DNA from: Ulva prolifera
Taxonomy: Eukaryota > Chlorophyta > Ulvophyceae > Ulvales > Ulvaceae
Length of the DNA stretch: 64,000 nt
Direction of reading: 5' to 3'
Assembly: GCA_023078555.1 (NCBI GenBank)
Contig: CM041200.1
Location: 5,991,361-6,055,360, forward strand
Below the pieces are notes generated by a model. That model saw only the letters and a program-made list of their open reading frames with translations. It did not search any database and was not told where the DNA came from. Made by a program: the position numbers and the translations under genes. Every line of letters starts with the position of its first letter. Within the stretch, counting starts at the first letter, position 1. Positions 1-11,014 of the stretch are shown piece after piece.

Positions 1-158
1 TGAATAGTCAAGATTACGGCGGGAGATCCTCGCAGGATCTCCCTCACTACTCCGGGACAATCCCGCTGGCGTCTTACCCCTACACATGATCCGCGGATCA
101 TTCGTGCATGGGTGCACCTGTCACCACACTGCTGCCCGCAGGCGCATGCATTGTGACA
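1..158 (-). repeat. Cop-A1 3' LTR (partial)
   Basis: The sequence matches 19632-19789 with one difference seen. It ends in TGTGACA next to the polypurine tract, which reads GGGTTTATGGGGGAG on the minus strand. The distal part of the LTR is beyond the window start. Confidence 0.9.
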
Positions 159-175
159 CTCCCCCATAAACCCTG

Positions 176-482
176 CTATGTCTCCACTAGCTGGAGTTTA
201 TTACGAACTTCTTGCAAGGCAGGTCCGGGCAGCACTTTGGTGAACACATCCGCCAACTGATCAACAGTGCCAACCCATGCTACCTTAAGTTCATCCATCT
301 GGACATATTCCCGCACTCGCAAGTGCCGCACACGAATGTGCTTGGATCTGTCAGTGGAAACAGCGTTCACGGCCAAAATATTGGCACTCTTATTATCACC
401 CCACAGAGTTGGCTTATGTGGGACAAGTTTCACATCGAGAAGCAACTGCTTCATCCACATGAGCTCGTTGGCTGTTGCACTC
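176..482 (-). pseudogene. Cop-A1 RNase H C-terminal fragment
   Basis: The minus-strand frame encodes the C-terminal part of a copia RNase H. It shows WGDNKSANILA, the DRSKHIRVRHLRVRE stretch and the terminal QLADVFTKVLPGP motif, followed by a stop at 176-178. The frame is broken at 482/483 by the insertion of Cop-B and continues at 7332. The same residues occur in Cop-A2 and Cop-A3, so the identity of the fragment is secure. Confidence 0.9.
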
Positions 483-876
483 TGTCATAAATGAGGTCCA
501 TCCTGGGACACAATGCATGACGTGCAAGTACGCACATGAGTGTGGTGGCCACGGGCCCAACTCCTGTTATGTTAGGACATATGCATGATCATATGCATGA
601 GCATAATCCAGCACAATCCGTGTGAGGATTGTGTGCGGTCACTGTGATTATGACCGCTGTAGACTTGACTGATCGGTGGCATATAGTCATGTGCCTCCAA
701 GTCTACTGTAACCTTTCTCTTACAGTCTTACGTGGTTCCTGTATTGCCTCACTGCATTACAGTACATCCCTTGATCTGTGCATTGCCGACGTACGACCTG
801 AGTGCTCCACAGGTAACGGCTCTGCAGCCCACTAGCTAGCTTGATGAATGCTGCGCATAGGTCCTTGCTTATAACA
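483..876 (+). repeat. Cop-B 5' LTR
   Basis: The 394-bp LTR begins TGTCATAAATG and ends TTATAACA. A TATA-like CATATAG lies near 656, and CTGTAACC near 707 carries TGTAA, the chlorophyte poly(A) signal. A CACAG|GTAACG splice-donor-like site at 812/813 is discussed under the leader-intron finding. The 68-codon open frame inside the LTR is not a gene. Confidence 0.95.
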
Positions 877-890
877 TGGTATCGGTGAAC
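877..890 (+). other. Cop-B primer-binding site
   Basis: TGGTATCGGTGAAC follows the LTR without a gap. It starts with TGG, the complement of a tRNA CCA end. The related plant copia site is TGGTATCAGAGC, complementary to the 3' end of initiator tRNA-Met, so the same tRNA is the likely primer here (inference). Confidence 0.85.
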
Positions 891-1139
891 GTTTGCGCGG
901 TTGCATTCGTTGTGCGTAATAGTGGCGTGTCATATGACCGCGCATGCCCAAGGGCATCTGCGCTGCTTTAGTGCGTAGTCATATGACCAGATCAGCCGCA
1001 TGATAGTCAACAGTAGTAATTCGCATGTTTGATTGCGAGCTGTGTGGCTGCGGTTTACATTAGATTAGTCGTGACGGTCCACGGGCCGGCCGACGAAGCT
1101 GCCCGCGCGAGAGAAGAGATCGCTCGCTGCAGGTAGACC

Positions 1140-4100
1140 ATGTCATCACCAGAAGAGGAAGCTGCTCTTGAAGCTGAGGCTACGGCCGAAGCTGAGAGGC
1201 AAGCTGCTCTCTTGCACGCTTCGGGCGATGCACCTGGTGGCGTACCCACTACTAGCCGTGCTGATGGGCCAGCCGCTGGTACTAGACGTGCACAAGCTGC
1301 ACAAGCTGCCTCTCAGCTTGAAGCTGCTAACGCTACGGCGGAGCAAGCTCGGGTTGAAGCAAGCAATGTTCGTGCTGCTCTAGCGCGCGCGGAACAGGCT
1401 CGTGAAGCTGCCGAGGCTGAGGCGGAAGCTCTGCGTGCTACGGCCCAGGCTGAAGCTGATGACTCAGGTAATAGTCATCTGAATGCGAACTTAGTTGATG
1501 CTAATGCCATAGTTGACGCAATGAGATCTATGAACTTCCGTGAGCCCGCGATTGACAAAGGGAAGTCCCCACAGTGGGATTTTAGTAAAGGTGAACGATT
1601 CTCAACGTTTGAGTTTCGTGTTGAGCTCTGGCTCAAAGGCCATGGCCTTCATCACCTTCTGACAGAATTGCCTACTGGTCCTGAGACTGCAACTCATGAC
1701 AAGGTAATGGCAGTTGTATGCTTTGCACTGCCAGCACAGGACTTAGAATATGTCCGTGTGTTTGTCTCCCTTAAGGATGTATGGAGTGCACTGCGTGCCA
1801 AGTATATGCCTAGCAAAGAGGCAGAGATCAGATCCCTGTGGGATAGGTTCTCCCGTGTTGTACTCAAAGGACATAGAGCCACGCAGGTAGAAGAATATTG
1901 CACATATATTATGTCCTTAGTCAATCAGCTGACTGCTTTGGGTGCTCAACCTGCTCAGTACCAGGTTAGCAACAAGCTGTTCGAGCCTCTCGGTCGGGAA
2001 TTTGTATCATTGCGTAGTGAGCAAGGAGGTCGTGATTTCCTCACTCAGATAGCTGCCATCACGAATCACGCACGGGCATTAGATGCCTGTGGACCTCCCC
2101 AAGGGGCAGGGCGTGATCATGGCCCTAGAGGTAGGAACCCACAACAGCCACAGCGCCCTGCAGTTGCTGCCGTCGCTGCCAATGAGACCCGCACATGCTA
2201 CGTGTGCAAGAAGAATGGCCATCTCCAGAAGGACTGCCCGGATATCCATCCGGAGGTCAGAAAGTTCCTCTCTGAGCAGGCAGCTCAGCCTCGCGGCAAC
2301 AACACCGGCCGCGGACGAGGACGCGGACGCGGACGCGGACGGGGCAGAGGCCCATCCGTCGCTGCACTGGAGTTTCCAGGTGACGGATTCAGCATGGTTG
2401 ATGTTGCCCGCCTGGGCGAGCTGTGCAATTTTCTCATAGACAGTGGATCTCAAGCTCATGTGATCCGTAATCCTGAGCTATTCGTCTGCATGCGGAAATC
2501 GAGAATCCCGTGCATCCAGCCTGTCGGTGACGAGGACATTCCTGTCGTGGGCGAAGGAACAATTTGTTTCAAAGTAGGTTCGTATGTGACTACGGGTGGT
2601 GATGTGAAGGAATTAGTCCTAGAGATCCCGAGTTGTCTGTATGTCCCTGCATGCCCCTTCAACATCTTGTCTACGGAGGAGTTGAAGCATGAGAATATTT
2701 TCCTGCAAACGCGTGCTGTCACGGAGGGAGGTGATATAGTCATCATCCCAGGTTTCTCTGACCAGGCCCTAGGCCACAAGGAGGGTAGGATTAACCAATC
2801 CACAGACGCGAAGAATCGACCTGTTCTTTTCATTGAGACGGATAAGGGCAAGCCCATCCTAAGGGGTGAGCAAGTCAATAGTCCTAGTGTGTGGTCCTCG
2901 AGCAATGCCGTGGCAAAGCTCGAGAGTGATGAGGCCGATCTCTGCAGAATAGCTGCATTGACTGGCAAGGCACAACATGTTCCGGGTGCTGCCAAGCTGA
3001 ACACGACATTTCTGACACATTTGAGTCTGCAAACGGGCACATCCATTCTGCAAATGATGTCCAAAGCTGAGGTGTATAAGGGTCTAGGAATTAAATCTGA
3101 TGTGGTGAAGGAGAATCTAGGTCGCTGCCACGGTTGTCGCCTAGCCTCCCATGATTCCGGCTCTAGCAATCAGCATGGCACAAATGTAGAACATGATGAG
3201 GCCCAATGGCCTGGTGCATGGCTGCACGTTGATGTTATGGGTCCCATTTTGCCTGTAGGGGTAGGAAAAGCACGGTACATTCTCATAGTCGTCGATGAGC
3301 ATTCACGCTACAGTTTTGCATGTCCAATGGATGCGAAGTCTAGAGCGCCACAGCTGCTAGTTGAAATCATTGAGCACATACGGTCTAGTGTTCTTCCGCA
3401 TGAGTTCGTTGATGATGAGGGCATTAAGATCACACCTAGAGTCATGGGTGTACACGGAGATCGCGGCGGAGAGTTTGAGGGTCACAATATCCAAGATTAT
3501 TTCTCGGAGAACGGGATATCGTGGGAAACATGTGCTCCTGGACACCATGAGGGCAATGGTATAGCAGAGCGTACGTGTGGTGTCACCTCTGACAAAATGC
3601 GTGCTGCAATTCTCCCCACCGATCTACCCCGCCGGCTATGGCCGGAGGGGGCGATGTGTGTCAACCAGTGCACTAATCTTGTGCCTAGCACTGCTTTGAT
3701 GACTTGTGAAAAGAAAAAGTTCATACAGAAGAATTTGTCCAATGCGATTGAAAATCTTAGCAGAGCTAATAGAAGTAGAGTGCTCGCAGTGAAATCGAAA
3801 GGTGTGAGTAACAAGCCTGCTCTAGCTAAAGGTGATAAGCTGATGACAGAAGAGGAGATCACGGCACAGGCAAAGCGTGGCGAAAGTGAGCGGTGCAATA
3901 GACTATGGGAAAACACTAATTTCCGACTTGTGGTCCCGTATATGGTCTTCTACGGGAGATCATTGAATCTTGAACGATTCAAACTGCTTGTAGAGCAGAT
4001 GCGCCCATGGGGTTTGCCAGTGTATTTCTATCAGAATGGTCAGCATCTACGCAGACTAGACGCTAGGGGAGCAAACGCTGTGTGGGTAGGTCCGGGTCAA

Positions 4101-6932
4101 GGCCCACACATGAACAGGGTTTACCAATCCGTACCGGGGGGCGGCAACGTGATTGAAGTGCGGCAGATGGTGTATAGCGCTGCGATGTTGCGTGAGTACA
4201 TCAAGAAATTCGATAGCGTGGAGATAGGGCTCATGCCGAAAGCGACTAGGAGTGAAGTTGAGAAACTAGAATTCCAGCCCAAGATGGCGGAAAAGGTGTA
4301 CGCGCCCCCGTTGTCAGATGTCGATGCGGTTGCTGCTCGCAAGCAGTACATGCAAGTGCACGGAGCTGCTGAGTATGATTTTGACGGGATGGCCATAGGC
4401 AAGAATCTTGTTGACCTGCATGATTCGGAGTACATCGACGATAGCCTGGCCGCAGAGTTTGAGCATGTAGTTCCGGAGCTGGGGGATGACCTCGGTTCAG
4501 GGGAGCTACAGCGGAAGACTAGACAGACAACTCCAGAGGTAGTGGAGAACGTCCATGCGGTAGTGCGTAGTCAGGAGCTACGCCGAAGTGCTGCTGATTT
4601 GCACCTCCAGCCAGGTGAGAACATCGAGCGCGTCAACAATCACTCCAACGTCGACCGCTTTCGGGAGCTTGAGCACTCCAACATCGACATGTCGCCATCG
4701 GCCGCACACAACAGCCAGAGGGCGAAGAGCTTCACATCTCCGGGGAGATCTCTCGCCGGCGACTCTGGCAGAGTAGATGAGGTGAGTGTCCGCGACATGG
4801 AGATACAACATCAACCCAGCTCTGCCGCGGCGGGATCAGCTGGCCCGCCGCGAGGGGCCATGGGAGATATTGGGGGACCCGTCCCCAGGGCTTCAGGCGA
4901 ACGGGCTACGGCTCGCAGCTTGGAGCATGGGATGGACTACATGCGCGAGCATCTGGGTGGATTTATCTCCAGGGGAGAGGTAAGTCCGGCCCCAAACTCA
5001 CCTGTCGCTGGGGAGTCTATGCATCCTGCTAAAGAAGTTAGTTTTGATTTGCATGACACTGCTGCTGATGCCCAAGGGCAGGAAGCGCAGTCGGCCCCAG
5101 TTAGACACAAATGGAACCCGCTTGTACGCAAGCGCTTGATTCCACATGCAGATGTTGCTGTCGTAGAAGCTAGTGTTGATATAGAGCATAGCACAGTGAG
5201 TGAGCAGACGGTAGCACCAAAGGTTGCCGACAGATCAGGCATGTTGGCTACGGCTGACAGTGCAGTGACTGGTGCAGAGGTGACCAAGCATGGGGAGCTT
5301 GATGGCGGTAAGTCAGCCCAGCGACGTTCATCCCGTCGGGTTGCAGCCATTAAGAAGAGGAAGCCTTTTGATCCTGATAGCCCGCCTTGGAAACAGGCCT
5401 TAGCTGGAGAAGATGCCGAGAAGTGGCATGGTGCTATGAAGGAGGAGGTGACCTCGTTGAGCGAGCACGGAACTTACGAGCTCGTTGAGCTGCCAGTAGG
5501 GGCCAAGGCCATTTCTGGTAAGTGGGTCTATAAGATAAAGAGGGGACCCACAGGGGAGATCCAGCGTTACAAGGCGCGGTATGTAGCCAGGGGTTTTACC
5601 CAGGAAGAGGGAATTGATTTCTTTGAAACGTGGGCTCCAGTAGGGAGCTATGCTACTTTGCGTGCATTGCTTTCGGTCGCTGCAGTAGAGGACTTAGAAA
5701 TGAAGCATGTCGATATTCAGTGTGCCTTTCTGAATGGGGTAATGAATGAGATTGTCTACGTTGAACAGCCTCCTATCCTGAATGATGGTACAAATCGTGT
5801 GTGGAAATTGCTTAAGACTTTGTATGGATTGAAGCAGGCTGCACGTGAATGGCACAAGGCCCTTGCACGTTTGCTAGGTGAAATGAGTTTTGTGAGATCA
5901 CATTCGGACCCAGCACTGTATGTTAGAAAAACTGGTAGGTGTTTCATATTTCTGTGGGTTGATGATCTTTTTATCTTTGGACGGTCTACGGGCCTGAAGG
6001 AGTTGATCGATCAGATTCTCAAAGCATTTGAAGGTAGAGACCTTGGTGACTTGTCGTGGGCACTAGGTGCCTCAATCACCAGGGATAGGAAGCAGAAGAT
6101 CATCTCTCTATCTCAGCAGCAGAAAGTAGTGAACCTGCTAGAGAAATTCAGCATGGCAGATTGCAGACCTAGTCCGACTCCGCTGGTGCCAAGGCAACAG
6201 TTGAGGAGTGCTAAGGATCATCCCGAACTTGAGGTAGCAGACCAGGCTGAGCACGCTAGATTCATGAGTGCTGTAGGAGGCATCCAATATATTGCTGTAG
6301 TTACGCGGCCCGATATTTCTTATGCCTGCAATGTTTTGGCCAAACATATGGGGTGTAGTTTAAAGGAGCATTGGCCAGCGGTGCAACATATACTGAGATA
6401 CCTGCAGTCCACGAAGGAACTAGGTCTAGTGTTTGAGGGCTCATCAAAGAGCTGTTTGCTGGAAGGCTATTCGGATGCTGATTTCGCGAATGACAAAGGC
6501 CTGAAAAGTGTGAGTGGCCTAGTCCTAAGGGTCTATGGCAACACAGTATTTTGGAGGTCGAAGCGACAGCCTATCACTGCTGGTGATACAACTGAGGCTG
6601 AGCTGATCGCTATGAGTAGTGCAGCAAACGAGTTGATGTGGGCTAAACAGTTGTTGTTAGACCTGCATCTTCGTCCAGAAAAACCTGTGCTTTGGGGAGA
6701 CAATAAAAGTGCGAATATCCTAGCCAACAACCCAATCTCTAGTGATAGGTCTAAACACATTCGAGTGCGGCACCTAAGGGTCCGTGAATTTGTAGAGGCA
6801 GACGAGATTCAAGTGCAATGGGTAGGGACCAAAGACCAGCTTGCTGATGTCTTCACGAAGGTGTTACCAGGTCCTGCATTGAAGGATGTTCGGAAGAGAC
6901 TTCATCTGATGCCAGTCCAGATTAGTCTCTAG
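1140..6932 (+). CDS. Copia Gag-Pol polyprotein (intact, Cop-B)
   Basis: This 1930-residue single-frame polyprotein starts at an ATG eight bases after a CTGCAG acceptor-like site. In order it has: an Ala/Glu-rich, probably coiled-coil N-terminus (about 1-110); a copia Gag domain (about 130-330); a CCHC zinc knuckle, CYVCKKNGHLQKDC (353-366); an Arg-Gly repeat tract (about 390-405); an aspartic protease with IDSGSQ (about 433); an integrase zinc region with CHGC (about 663); integrase catalytic residues in HVDVMGP (about 697), HGDRGGEF (about 772) and the Glu after GNGIA (about 807); a long linker; reverse transcriptase with WVDDLFIF (about 1605); and RNase H with GDTTEAEL (about 1815), ending near ADVFTK. 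The protease-integrase-RT-RNase H order defines Ty1/copia. No stop or frameshift separates Gag from Pol, so the Gag:Pol ratio must be set in some other way. Confidence 0.96.
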   Translation: MSSPEEEAALEAEATAEAERQAALLHASGDAPGGVPTTSRADGPAAGTRRAQAAQAASQLEAANATAEQARVEASNVRAALARAEQAREAAEAEAEALRATAQAEADDSGNSHLNANLVDANAIVDAMRSMNFREPAIDKGKSPQWDFSKGERFSTFEFRVELWLKGHGLHHLLTELPTGPETATHDKVMAVVCFALPAQDLEYVRVFVSLKDVWSALRAKYMPSKEAEIRSLWDRFSRVVLKGHRATQVEEYCTYIMSLVNQLTALGAQPAQYQVSNKLFEPLGREFVSLRSEQGGRDFLTQIAAITNHARALDACGPPQGAGRDHGPRGRNPQQPQRPAVAAVAANETRTCYVCKKNGHLQKDCPDIHPEVRKFLSEQAAQPRGNNTGRGRGRGRGRGRGRGPSVAALEFPGDGFSMVDVARLGELCNFLIDSGSQAHVIRNPELFVCMRKSRIPCIQPVGDEDIPVVGEGTICFKVGSYVTTGGDVKELVLEIPSCLYVPACPFNILSTEELKHENIFLQTRAVTEGGDIVIIPGFSDQALGHKEGRINQSTDAKNRPVLFIETDKGKPILRGEQVNSPSVWSSSNAVAKLESDEADLCRIAALTGKAQHVPGAAKLNTTFLTHLSLQTGTSILQMMSKAEVYKGLGIKSDVVKENLGRCHGCRLASHDSGSSNQHGTNVEHDEAQWPGAWLHVDVMGPILPVGVGKARYILIVVDEHSRYSFACPMDAKSRAPQLLVEIIEHIRSSVLPHEFVDDEGIKITPRVMGVHGDRGGEFEGHNIQDYFSENGISWETCAPGHHEGNGIAERTCGVTSDKMRAAILPTDLPRRLWPEGAMCVNQCTNLVPSTALMTCEKKKFIQKNLSNAIENLSRANRSRVLAVKSKGVSNKPALAKGDKLMTEEEITAQAKRGESERCNRLWENTNFRLVVPYMVFYGRSLNLERFKLLVEQMRPWGLPVYFYQNGQHLRRLDARGANAVWVGPGQGPHMNRVYQSVPGGGNVIEVRQMVYSAAMLREYIKKFDSVEIGLMPKATRSEVEKLEFQPKMAEKVYAPPLSDVDAVAARKQYMQVHGAAEYDFDGMAIGKNLVDLHDSEYIDDSLAAEFEHVVPELGDDLGSGELQRKTRQTTPEVVENVHAVVRSQELRRSAADLHLQPGENIERVNNHSNVDRFRELEHSNIDMSPSAAHNSQRAKSFTSPGRSLAGDSGRVDEVSVRDMEIQHQPSSAAAGSAGPPRGAMGDIGGPVPRASGERATARSLEHGMDYMREHLGGFISRGEVSPAPNSPVAGESMHPAKEVSFDLHDTAADAQGQEAQSAPVRHKWNPLVRKRLIPHADVAVVEASVDIEHSTVSEQTVAPKVADRSGMLATADSAVTGAEVTKHGELDGGKSAQRRSSRRVAAIKKRKPFDPDSPPWKQALAGEDAEKWHGAMKEEVTSLSEHGTYELVELPVGAKAISGKWVYKIKRGPTGEIQRYKARYVARGFTQEEGIDFFETWAPVGSYATLRALLSVAAVEDLEMKHVDIQCAFLNGVMNEIVYVEQPPILNDGTNRVWKLLKTLYGLKQAAREWHKALARLLGEMSFVRSHSDPALYVRKTGRCFIFLWVDDLFIFGRSTGLKELIDQILKAFEGRDLGDLSWALGASITRDRKQKIISLSQQQKVVNLLEKFSMADCRPSPTPLVPRQQLRSAKDHPELEVADQAEHARFMSAVGGIQYIAVVTRPDISYACNVLAKHMGCSLKEHWPAVQHILRYLQSTKELGLVFEGSSKSCLLEGYSDADFANDKGLKSVSGLVLRVYGNTVFWRSKRQPITAGDTTEAELIAMSSAANELMWAKQLLLDLHLRPEKPVLWGDNKSANILANNPISSDRSKHIRVRHLRVREFVEADEIQVQWVGTKDQLADVFTKVLPGPALKDVRKRLHLMPVQISL

Positions 6933-6937
6933 GGGAG
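6931..6937 (+). other. Cop-B polypurine tract
   Basis: AGGGGAG abuts the 3' LTR and overlaps the Gag-Pol stop codon. It is the expected plus-strand primer. Confidence 0.8.
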
Positions 6938-7331
6938 TGTCATAAATGAGGTCCATCCTGGGACACAATGCATGACGTGCAAGTACGCACATGAGTGTGG
7001 TGGCCACGGGCCCAACTCCTGTTATGTTAGGACATATGCATGATCATATGCATGAGCATAATCCAGCACAATCCGTGTGAGGATTGTGTGCGGTCACTGT
7101 GATTATGACCGCTGTAGACTTGACTGATCGGTGGCATATAGTCATGTGCCTCCAAGTCTACTGTAACCTTTCTCTTACAGTCTTACGTGGTTCCTGTATT
7201 GCCTCACTGCATTACAGTACATCCCTTGATCTGTGCATTGCCGACGTACGACCTGAGTGCTCCACAGGTAACGGCTCTGCAGCCCACTAGCTAGCTTGAT
7301 GAATGCTGCGCATAGGTCCTTGCTTATAACA
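6938..7331 (+). repeat. Cop-B 3' LTR
   Basis: This 394-bp copy shows no difference from 483-876 on reading. It is followed by the TSD cactc (7332-7336). Confidence 0.95.
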
Positions 7332-10300
7332 CACTCATCGCGATGAGCTCAGCCTCTGTTGTATCCCCAGCCACTATACTCTGCTTCTTCGAACGCCAGA
7401 GAACACAGTTCCCATACACCCGAACAATCATACCAGACACACTCTTCAGATCTGCAGAATTCGCAAAGTCTGCATCTGAAAACGCCTCTAGTAGGCACCC
7501 ATGTCCCTCAGAGCCTATAAATTTTATTCCTAAATTCTTTGTGGACTGCAGGTATCTCAGAACATGTTGCACGGCAGACCAATGTTCCTTCATACTACTA
7601 GACATGTGCCGGGCCACGGCATGTGCCACATAGCTAAGGTCAGGTCGTGTCAATCCTGCAATATACTGGATGCTCCCTACAGCACTCATGAACCTGGAAT
7701 GCTCAACAGCACTGGCTTTCTCCAGGTCAGGATGCTCTTTCACACTCCTTAGCTGTTGCCGCGGCACTAATGGAGTGGGAGATTTACGACAGTCAGACAT
7801 ACTGTACTTGTCCAGCAGGTTCTGGATTTTGGTACGTTGTGTCATTGTGATTGTTTTGGCCTTTCGATCACGCGTGATCTCAGTGCCAAGTGCCCAAGAC
7901 AGGTCACCTAGGTCTCTTCCTTCGAATTTTGTGAGAATGACACTGATCATTTCCTGCAGCCCCGCCGAGCGACTGAAAATGAATAAGTCATCTACCCACA
8001 GAAAAACAAAACATCGACCGGTTTTTCTGACATACAGTCCAGGATCACTCTGTGCGCACACAAATCCCAGTTCAGCCAAGACCTTTACTAAAGCTTTATG
8101 CCACTCGCGAGCGGCTTGCTTCAGGCCATACAGTGTTTTATGTAATTTCCATACACGTGCTGTCCCGTCTGTGAAGTACGGGGGATGTTCAACGAAAACC
8201 TCTTCCTCCCGGTCACCGTTAAGAAAAGCACATTGTATGTCTATATGCCCAATCTCTAAATCCTCCTGAGCAGCAATAGACAGCAACACACGCAGTGTCG
8301 CGTAACTACCGACAAGGGGTCAGGTCTCGAAGAAATCAACTCCTTCTACCTGAGAAAAACCACGAGCTACATATCGTGCCTTGTACCGCTGAATCTCACC
8401 AGCGGGTCCGCGCTTGATCTTGAAAACCCACTTGCCCGAGATAGCTTTCTTACCCGCAGGCAGATAGCACAACCCGAAGGTGTCGTGCTCACCCAGTGCT
8501 TCCACCTCCTCCTGCATGGCACGCATCCAAGCATCCCTGTCTGGACCCGCGAGTCCTTCCTTCATAGAAGGCAGATCAGGGTCGGAAGGCTTCTGCTTCC
8601 TGGCGGCAGCTGCTCTGCGCGACCCACGACGCTGAGCACTCTGCTGCTCACCAGACTCCCCATGCTGATGCTTCAGGCCTGCACCGGACACTCCACAGTC
8701 AGCCGCGGCTGATGTGTCCTGATTGCAGCCTGGAGACTTGATGTCAGCCACTACTGTTTCACTACTAGCAAGATCGGAGCCCGCGGGCTCATGCACAGCA
8801 GCTACGTCCACAGCCAAAGGAACAAGGCGTCTACGTACAAGAGCATTGATTTTAATGCAGGGAAGAGCAGCTGGAATGGCTCTTACCTCATCAGGCAAAT
8901 CAACCCCAACAGCGGCAGAGGGGGCAGCCTGGATCTCTCCCCCTAATTCGGATCCGGACTCCATCTCAATTTCATCTGGCTCATCCTCCCAGGAAGGTCT
9001 CAGCCCCTCGGCCCCTCGCAGGGGCTCAGCTACTGCTCCCGCGCCAGATGCCGAGGCCGCAGCCGAATTACTCCTTGAGCGAACCCGCTGAGCCTCGCGA
9101 TTCTGATGAGCCGCAGCCCGTTCATCATCGCTGATGGTGTACTCCTCCATCTCATCTGCATCGTCCTCATCGTAGATGCCAGGACCGTCGTCGTCATCAT
9201 CATCGTCCATCGAATCATCAGACGACAGTGAAGGCACGGGCAGGACAGATGCAGCTTTGATGCCAGGGTCATGGAGCTGAGCATTGCGAGTCACCACATA
9301 CTCGACAGTGCGTGCTGGAGGGGCCCCAGATAGGCGCGCCTGGCCTGGGACCCGAAGAGAGCGTTCAACGTCAGGGTGGGCAGCTGCACGAGCAATCGCA
9401 CGCGTGCGATGCATGGTGTGCCTGGCCACCTCCGGTGTGTCCCGCGCAGGGTCACGCCGGAGCACCTCAGCGGAGGAACCTGCGCCGAAACGTGGAGAGT
9501 ACACTGCCTCATCAGGCAGTGCGTCCTGTCTGAACGTCATGTCCATGACAGGGACTCTACCATGACCTGGGGGGGCGTGCGAAAATTCACGCAGACGCCG
9601 CAGCACTCCCCCATCATGTGTGGAGTCAGTGACGAACGAGGGGACATCACTGTCAGTCACGCGGACACCCTCGTCATCACCCTCAAAGACGACTCGCAGG
9701 GAGTTCGCAAACTCTGCAGGTTCTCTCTTGTCCACAACAGCGGACGCATCGTACTTACGTACGTGTCGGATCATCTGATCCGTGGTGCACATGATCTGCC
9801 GCACCACCACAACCCTACCCCCAGGAACGTCCTGGGCGTACACACGCTGCATGCTGGGCCCCAGCCCAGCACCAACCCAGTATGCGACCATATCCCTCGC
9901 GGACAACTTCCGCAACTTATCATCCCTAGGGTACGCATACACTTCAACCCCCCATGGACGTTGCTGCTTCACCAAATCATGGAACACCTCAACGGAGGTG
10001 TCTCTGAAAAAGGACATGTAGGGAATGATGTCCCTGTCACAAGACCTGGTCAAAAACTCATCCAGTTCTGTCATAGTGAGCAACTCCCACTTGCGCTTCT
10101 CCTCCTCCCGCAACTTATCACGTTCGGCCTTTTTCATGCGCTTATTAGCCCGCTCAGCCTGCTGTACATCCGCAGCTGTATTGGCATCACGCTGAGCTTT
10201 CTGAGCTTTCATCATTATTGCCAGCTTGTCATGGTACAGCGCCGAGCACGGCGTGAGATTGTGACCATGGATGACACTGGCAAGGCATTCAATCCACAGG

Positions 10301-11009
10301 AACAGAGGAAGACCGCTCGCAAGCAGTACAGCTCGGACTGCCTCGAAGGCAATGCCGATCCTCCGCTCGATCATGCCATTACAGCGATGATCAGCTGTGG
10401 GGGTGGTGCGGTGAGTGATGCCACGACGCTGGAGGTAGAGCTTTAAGGCCTCAACCATGAACTCTCCCCCTTTGTCGGTGTGAAGGATGCGCACACCCGG
10501 TTCACCTGGCTTCACCACATTCACCCAAACACGCTCAATGATGTAAGAGATCATGGCCGCAGCCTCACTCTTCTTACGCAGACCGACAATGAAAGTATAA
10601 CGCATGAAGGCGCACATCACAAACAAAACATACTTCACACCGCCGATCCCAACTGGAGTGATGGGACCAGCCAAATCAGCATGCAATTGCTCGCCAGGGT
10701 ATTTCGCCTGGCCTAGGAGCTCACGATTATTGGCTGAGATTTTGCCCGCGGGCACTTTGCCAATTCTGCAGCCGTGACAACGATTCCCCATTGGCTCGGG
10801 GTCAACTTTCAAATTCAGGTCACCATAAAAATCACTATTTGACTGCATCCGTTTTAAGACCCACGTCGACTGATGAAACGACAAATGAGCTAGGAATGCA
10901 GGTTCCAACAAGTAAGCATCATGTGGGACCTCAGCTCCCCCAGCATTGGGGCGCTTCAGGTCGATCGCCGCAGCAGCCACATGACACCACTGATGTTGAT
11001 CTGCCACAA
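7332..11009 (-). pseudogene. Cop-A1 pol: integrase, RT, RNase H (broken)
   Basis: On the minus strand this is the central part of the Cop-A1 polyprotein, in two frames. Positions 11007 to 8320 hold the integrase zinc region (CHGCRIG), the catalytic ADLAGP, HTDKGGEF and CNGMIERR motifs, a long acidic linker with a run of seven Asp, and the start of RT (KWVFKIKRGP, YKARYVARGFSQ). An extra A near 8309 shifts the frame just after the FFET motif. The rest of RT (QCAFLNG, WVDDLFIF, YGLKQAAREW) and the start of RNase H (GDTTEAEL) continue from 8289 to 7337. Cop-A2 at the right end and Cop-B at the left end interrupt it. Confidence 0.92.
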
Positions 11010-11014
11010 CAGAG

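Larger units (their letters stand above)
483..7331 (+). mobile_element. Cop-B: complete, apparently intact Ty1/copia element
   Basis: This is a 6849-bp plus-strand copia element with 394-bp LTRs (483-876 and 6938-7331) in which I saw no difference. It has a primer-binding site directly after the 5' LTR, a purine tract directly before the 3' LTR, and one long Gag-Pol frame. The TSD cactc is at 478-482 and 7332-7336. It inserted into the RNase H region of Cop-A1. Identical LTRs and an unbroken frame mark it as the youngest full-length insertion here. It probably encodes everything needed for its own transposition. Confidence 0.96.

Noticed and set aside
629..835. A 68-codon frame repeated at 7084-7290
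   Set aside because: It lies wholly inside the two identical Cop-B LTRs. The repetition reflects the LTR pair, not a gene family.
877..890. tRNA-like sequence after the LTRs as tRNA genes
   Set aside because: Only short complements to a tRNA end or anticodon arm are present. No cloverleaf is found, so they are primer-binding sites.
9376..10446. A 356-codon plus-strand frame over Cop-A1, and a similar 272-codon minus frame at 14325-15143
   Set aside because: Both are shadows of copia pol. The coding strand shows integrase and RT motifs; the shadow does not.
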